A stretch of 26,805 nucleotides of DNA from Utricularia gibba (lineage: Eukaryota > Streptophyta > Magnoliopsida > Lamiales > Lentibulariaceae), in contig NEEC01000317.1 of assembly GCA_002189035.1 (NCBI GenBank), forward strand, positions 1 to 26,805, read 5' to 3'. Position 1 is the first letter of the stretch, and every line of letters begins with the position of its first letter. Shown here one piece after another: positions 21,501 to 26,805 of this stretch. Made by a program: the position numbers and the translations under genes. Under the pieces are notes generated by a model. It was not told where the DNA came from. It saw only the letters and a program-made list of their open reading frames with translations, and did not search any database.

Positions 21501-24500
21501 GACGATGTTAAATTTCGGATTTCGAGGCGATCCGTTACAGTGCCTCAGGTGCGGTCCAACCCACACCTCATGATGGCCTCGTGCACTGCTTGGTATCTCG
21601 TCGATATCTTGCAAACCGTAGTGAGTCACGCTTTGCTTGATATAGCGTTACGAAGCTCGCTCCGAGCCGGTCGAATTTCGTGTTCAAAGTTTCTCCATCC
21701 GACGAACCGTTACAGCTCGTATTTTTGCCTGATAATAGCCCACACTTGTGCCACAAAGTGGCCACCACGTACGCGACAATGCGACTGAGGACACCACAAT
21801 CGACGCGAATGTCATTTCATGCATGCAAAACAAATGCATTTCATTCGACGATGTTAAATTTCGGATTTCGAGGCGATCCGTTACAGTGCCTCAGGTGCGG
21901 TCCAACCCACACCTCATGATGGCCTCGTGCACTGCTTGGTATCTCGTCGATATCTTGCAAACCGTAGTGAGTCACGCTTTGCTTGATATAGCGTTCGAAG
22001 CTCGCTCCGAGCCGGTCGAATTTCGTGTTCAAAGTTTCTCCATCCGACGAACCGTTACAGCTCGTATTTTTGCCTGATAATAGCCCACACTTGTGCCACA
22101 AAGTGGCCACCACGTACGCGACAATGCGACTGAGGACACCGCAATCGACGCGAATGTCATTTCATGCATGCAAAACAAATGCATTTCATTCGACGATGTT
22201 AAATTTCGGATTTCGAGGCGATCCGTTACAGTGCCTCAGGTGCGGTCCAACCCACACCTCATGATGGCCTCGTGCACTGCTTGGTATCTCGTCGATATCT
22301 TGCAAACCGTAGTGAGTCACGCTTTGCTTGATATAGCGTTACGAAGCTCGCTCCGAGCCGGTCGAATTTCGTGTTCAAAGTTTCTCCATCCGACGAACCG
22401 TTACAGCTCGTATTTTTGCCTGATAATAGCCCACACTTGTGCCACAAAGTGGCCACCACGTACGCGACAATGCGACTGAGGACACCGCAATCGACGCGAA
22501 TGTCATTTCATGCATGCAAAACAAATGCATTTCATTCGACGATGTTAAATTTCGGATTTCGAGGCGATCCGTTACAGTGCCTCAGGTGGTCCAACCCACA
22601 CCTCATGATGGCCTCGTGCACTTTGGTATCTCGTCGATATCTTGCAAACCGTAGTGAGTCACGCTTTGCTTGATATAGCGTTCGAAGCTCGCTCCGAGCC
22701 GGTCGAATTTCGTGTTCAAAGTTTCTCCATCCGACGAACCGTTACAGCTCGTATTTTTGCCTGATAATAGCCCACACTTGTGCCACAAAGTGGCCACCAC
22801 GTACGCGACAATGCGACTGAGGACACCGCAATCGACGCGAATGTCATTTCATGCATGCAAAACAAATGCATTTCATTGGACGATGTTAAATTTCGGATTT
22901 CGAGGCGATCCGTTACAGTGCCTCAGGTTGGTCCAACCCACACCTCATGATGGCCTCGTGCACTGCTTGGTATCTCGTCGATATCTTACAAACCGTAGTG
23001 AGTCACGCTTTGCTTGATATAGCGTTACGAAGCTCGCTCCGAGCCGGTCGAATTTCGTGTTCAAAGTTTCTCCATCCGACGAACCGTTACAGCTCGTATT
23101 TTTGCCTGATAATAGCCCACACTTGTGCCACAAAGTGGCCACCACGTACGCGACAATGCGACTGAGGACACCGCAATCGACGCGAATGTCATTTCATGCA
23201 TGCAAAACAAATGCATTTCATTCGACGATGTTAAATTTCGGATTTCGAGGCGATCCGTTACAGTGCCTCAGGTGCGGTCCAACCCACACCTCATGATGGC
23301 CTCGTGCACTGTTTGGTATCTCGTCGATATCTTGCAAACCGTAGTGAGTCACGCTTTGCTTGATATAGCGTTACGAAGCTCGCTCCGAGCCGGTCGAATT
23401 TCGTGTTCAAAGTTTCTCCATCCGACGAACCGTTACAGCTCGTATTTTTGCCTGATAATAGCCCACACTTGTGCCACAAAGTGGCCACCACGTACGCGAC
23501 AATGCGACTGAGGACACCGCAATCGACGCGAATGTCATTTCATGCATGCAAAACAAATGCATTTCATTGGACGATGTTAAATTTCGGATTTCGAGGCGAT
23601 CCGTTACAGTGCCTCAGGTGGGTCCAACCCACACCTCATGATGGCCTCGTGCACTGCTTGGTATCTCTCGTCGATATCTTGCAAACCGTAGTGAGTCACG
23701 CTTTGCTTGATATAGCGTTACGAAGCTCGCTCCGAGCCGGTCGAATTTCGTGTTCAAAGTTTCTCCATCCGACGAACCGTTACAGCTCGTATTTTTGCCT
23801 GATAATAGCCCACACTGTGCCACAAAGTGGCCACCACGTACGCGACAATGCGACTGAGGACACCGCAATCGACGCGAATGTCATTTCATGCATGCAAAAC
23901 AAATGCATTTCATTCGACGATGTTAAATTTCGGATTTCGAGGCGATCCGTTACAGTGCCTCAGGTGCGGTCCAACCCACACCTCATGATGGCCTCGTGCA
24001 CTGTTGGTATCTCGTCGATATCTTGCAAACCGTAGTGAGTCACGCTTTGCTTGATATAGCGTTCGAAGCTCGCTCCGAGCCGGTCGAATTTCGTGTTCAA
24101 AGTTTCTCCATCCGACGAACCGTTACAGCTCGTATTTTTGCCTGATAATAGCCCACACTTGTGCCACAAAGTGGCCACCACGTACGCGACAATGCGACTG
24201 AGGACACCGCAATCGACGCGAATGTCATTTCATGCATGCAAAACAAATGCATTTCATTCGACGATGTTAAATTTCGGATTTCGAGGCGATCCGTTACAGT
24301 GCCTCAGGTGCGGTCCAACCCACACCTCATGATGGCCTCGTGCACTGCTTGGTATCTCGTCGATATCTTGCAAACCGTAGTGAGTCACGCTTTGCTTGAT
24401 ATAGCGTTCGAAGCTCGCTCCGAGCCGGTCGAATTTCGTGTTCAAAGTTTCTCATCCGACGAACCGTTACAGCTCGTATTTTTGCCTGATAATAGCCCAC

Positions 24501-26428
24501 ACTTGTGCCACAAAGTGGCCACCACGTACGCGACAATGCGACTGAGGACACCGCAATCGACGCGAATGTCATTTCATGCATGCAAAAACAAATGCATTTC
24601 ATTCGACGATGTTAAATTTCGGATTTCGAGGCGATCCGTTACAGTGCCTCAGGTGCGGTCCAACCCACACCTCATGATGGCCTCGTGCACTGCTTGGTAT
24701 CTCGTCGATATCTTGCAAACCGTAGTGAGTCACGCTTTGCTTGATATAGCGTTCGAAGCTCGCTCCGAGCCGGTCGTTTGTGTTCAAAGTTTCTCCATCC
24801 GACGAACCGTTACAGCTCGTATTTTTGCCTGATAATAGCCCACACTTGTGCCACAAAGTGGCCACCACGTACGCGACAATGCGACTGAGGACACCACAAT
24901 CGACGCGAATGTCATTTCATGCATGCAAAACAAATGCATTTCATTCGACGATGTTAAATTTCGGATTTCGAGGCGATCCGTTACAGTGCCTCAGGTGCGG
25001 TCCAACCCACACCTCATGATGGCCTCGTGCACTTTTGGTATCTCGTCGATATCTTGCAAACCGTAGTGAGTCACGCTTTGCTTGATATAGCGTTACGAAG
25101 CTCGCTCCGAGCCGGTCGAATTTCGTGTTCAAAGTTTCTCCATCCGACGAACCGTTACAGCTCGTATTTTTGCCTGATAATAGCCCACACTTGTGCCACA
25201 AAGTGGCCACCACGTACGCGACAATGCGACTGAGGACACCGCAATCGACGCGAATGTCATTTCATGCATGCAAAACAAATGCATTTCATTCGACGATGTT
25301 AAATTTCGGATTTCGAGGCGATCCGTTACAGTGCCTCAGGTTCGGTCCAACCCACACCTCATGATGGCCTCGTGCACTGCTTGGTATCTCGTCGATATCT
25401 TGCAAACCGTAGTGAGTCACGCTTTGCTTGATATAGCGTTACGAAGCTCGCTCCGAGCCGGTCGAATTTCGTGTTCAAAGTTTCTCCATCCGACGAACCG
25501 TTACAGCTCGTATTTTTGCCTGATAATAGCCCACACTTGTGCCACAAAGTGGCCACCACGTACGCGACAATGCGACTGAGGACACCGCAATCGACGCGAA
25601 TGTCATTTCATGCATGCAAAACAAATGCATTTCATTGGACGATGTTAAATTTCGGATTTCGAGGCGATCCGTTACAGTGCCTCAGGTGCGGTCCAACCCA
25701 CACCTCATGATGGCCTCGTGCACTGTTTGGTATCTCGTCGATATCTTGCAAACCGTAGTGAGTCACGCTTTGCTTGATATAGCGTTCGAAGCTCGCTCCG
25801 AGCCGGTCGAATTTCGTGTTCAAAGTTTCTCCATCCGACGAACCGTTACAGCTCGTATTTTTGCCTGATAATAGCCCACACTTGTGCCACAAAGTGGCCA
25901 CCACGTACGCGACAATGCGACTGAGGACACCGCAATCGACGCGAATGTCATTTCATGCATGCAAAACAAATGCATTTCATTCGACGATGTTAAATTTCGG
26001 ATTTCGAGGCGATCCGTTACAGTGCCTCAGTCCAACCCACACCTCATGATGGCCTCGTGCACTGCTTGGTATCTCGTCGATATCTTGCAAACCGTAGTGA
26101 GTCACGCTTTGCTTGATATAGCGTTACGAAGCTCGCTCCGAGCCGGTCGAATTTCGTGTTCAAAGTTTCTCCATCCGACGAACCGTTACAGCTCGTATTT
26201 TTGCCTGATAATAGCCCACACTTGTGCCACAAAGTGGCCACCACGTACGCGACAATGCGACTGAGGACACCGCAATCGACGCGAATGTCATTTCATGCAT
26301 GCAAAACAATGCATTTCATTCGACGATGTTAAATTTCGGATTTCGAGGCGATCCGTTACAGTGCCTCAGGTGGTCCAACCCACACCTCATGATGCCTCGT
26401 GCACTGCTTGGTATCTCGTCGATATCTT

Positions 26429-26747
26429 GCAAACCGTAGTGAGTCACGCTTTGCTTGATATAGCGTTACGAAGCTCGCTCCGAGCCCGAATTCGGTTTTC
26501 TGTTACAGCTCGTATTTTTGCCTGATAATAGCCCACACTTGTGCCACAAAGTGGCCACCACGTACGCGACAATGCGACTGAGGACACGCAATCGACGCGA
26601 ATGTCATTTCATGCATGCAAAACAAATGCATTTCATTCGACGATGTTAAATTTCGGATTTCGAGGCGATCCGTTACAGTGCCTCAGGTGCGTCCAACCCA
26701 CACCTCATGATGGCCTCGTGCACTGCTTGGTATCTCGTCGATATCTT
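26429..26747. repeat. Rearranged monomer, copy 78 (319 bp)
   Basis: Consensus positions 59-98 (40 bases) are replaced by 15 bases at about 26487-26501. The new sequence resembles fragments of the missing part (CGAATT, TTTCT). Together with the preceding C it makes a perfect 10-bp palindrome CCGAATTCGG at 26486-26495, which contains a GAATTC word not present in the consensus. Two further single-base losses occur in ACACCGCAATC and CAGGTGCGGTCC. The copy is otherwise normal. Confidence 0.86.
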
Positions 26748-26805
26748 GCAAACCGTAGTGAGTCACGCTTTGCTTGATATAGCGTTACGAAGCTCGCTCC
26801 GAGCC
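26748..26805. repeat. Partial monomer, copy 79, cut by the window end
   Basis: These 58 bases match consensus positions 1-58 without change. The array continues beyond the window. Confidence 0.95.

Larger units (their letters stand above)
16527..26747. repeat. Array segment E: copies 49-78, variant-rich with shared substitutions
   Basis: Copy starts: 16527, 16869, 17213, copy 52 obscured, 17845, 18191, 18514, 18858, 19204, 19548, 19888, 20233, 20579, 20922, 21267, 21611, 21957, 22302, 22644, 22988, 23334, 23681, 24025, 24370, 24715, 25056, 25402, 25748, 26087, 26429. Recurrent variants: GCGTTCGAAG (A lost) in copies 53, 55, 59, 61, 65, 67, 71, 72, 73, 76; CATTGGACG in 50, 56, 67, 69, 75; ACCACAATC in 64 and 73; CACTGTTTGG in 68 and 75; CACTTTTGG in 62 and 73; GCACTTTGG in 49 and 66; CAGGTGGTCC in 49, 52, 54, 57, 58, 61, 66, 77; AATAGCCACAC in 52 and 58. 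Copy 60 appears perfect. Sharing of rare states between distant copies indicates exchange of blocks within the array. Confidence 0.9.
1..26805. repeat. Satellite DNA array, ~346-bp monomer, 78 copies plus a partial
   Basis: The entire window is a direct tandem array. The start word GCAAACCG recurs at a modal spacing of 346 bp (for example 4462, 4808, 5154 and 13760, 14106, 14452, 14798, 15144, 15490). All copies have the same orientation and no unrelated sequence interrupts them. Copy lengths run from 319 to 348 bp, and at least 17 copies (8, 14, 15, 17, 23, 24, 26, 28, 38, 39, 41-45, 47, 60) appear identical to the consensus. Neither array end is present. Arrays of this size and uniformity are known from centromeric, pericentromeric and subtelomeric heterochromatin of plants and animals, kept uniform by unequal exchange and conversion. 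The repeat family and host are not recognised. Subrepeats of an rDNA intergenic spacer are a less likely alternative, since no rRNA sequence is seen. The array nature is certain; its chromosomal role is inference. Confidence 0.98.

Noticed and set aside
1-26805. CRISPR-like repeat array
   Set aside because: The unit is 346 bp with no unique spacers between short repeats and no cas genes.
1-26805. Telomeric repeats, rRNA genes or rDNA spacer
   Set aside because: No TTAGGG-type or TTTAGGG-type runs and no recognisable rRNA sequence are present. Spacer subrepeats cannot be fully excluded without flanks.
1-26805. Iteron-type bacterial or plasmid origin, or a tandem-repeat protein gene
   Set aside because: The unit is far longer than iterons, no replication gene is present, and the non-triplet period with frequent indels excludes a repeat protein.

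Overview
The whole window is one head-to-tail satellite DNA array. A monomer of about 346 bp repeats in the same orientation from the first base to the last. Setting phase 1 at the word GCAAACCG, which is where the window opens, I count 78 monomers (copy 1 starts at 1, copy 78 at 26429) and a 58-bp partial copy at 26748-26805. The array runs off both ends, so its true size and flanks are unseen. There is no credible protein-coding gene, RNA gene, transposon or CRISPR array. The many open frames are by-products of the repeat. 346 is not a multiple of 3, so each monomer shifts the frame, and indels are tolerated freely.

The sequence points to a eukaryote: tens of kilobases of a near-identical, roughly two-nucleosome-length monomer is typical of centromeric, pericentromeric or subtelomeric heterochromatin. 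I do not recognise the family and cannot name the organism. By hand count the consensus is about 50% GC with 31 CpG (observed/expected about 1.5). That argues for very recent amplification or for little germline CpG methylation.

Layout: copies 1-13 (1-4461) are irregular, with an indel in every copy except copy 8. Copies 14-28 (4462-9638) mix perfect and slightly altered copies. Copies 29-37 (9639-12723) are again indel-rich. Copies 38-48 (12724-16526) form a nearly perfect core, including about 2.07 kb (13701-15776) with no change. Copies 49-78 (16527-26747) are the variant-rich part. They hold nearly all the base substitutions, recurrent shared variants that hint at higher-order structure, and three damaged monomers: the copy 51/52 junction, copy 54 and copy 78.

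Points to follow up: indels outnumber substitutions about 8 to 1 and cluster at a few fixed monomer positions, which is either an unusual mutation process or a long-read consensus artefact; a diverged internal half-monomer duplication; dyad-symmetric segments that could form hairpins or cruciforms; and exact TGAGTCA and CATGCATG words repeated once per monomer. I found no evidence of a novel gene system.
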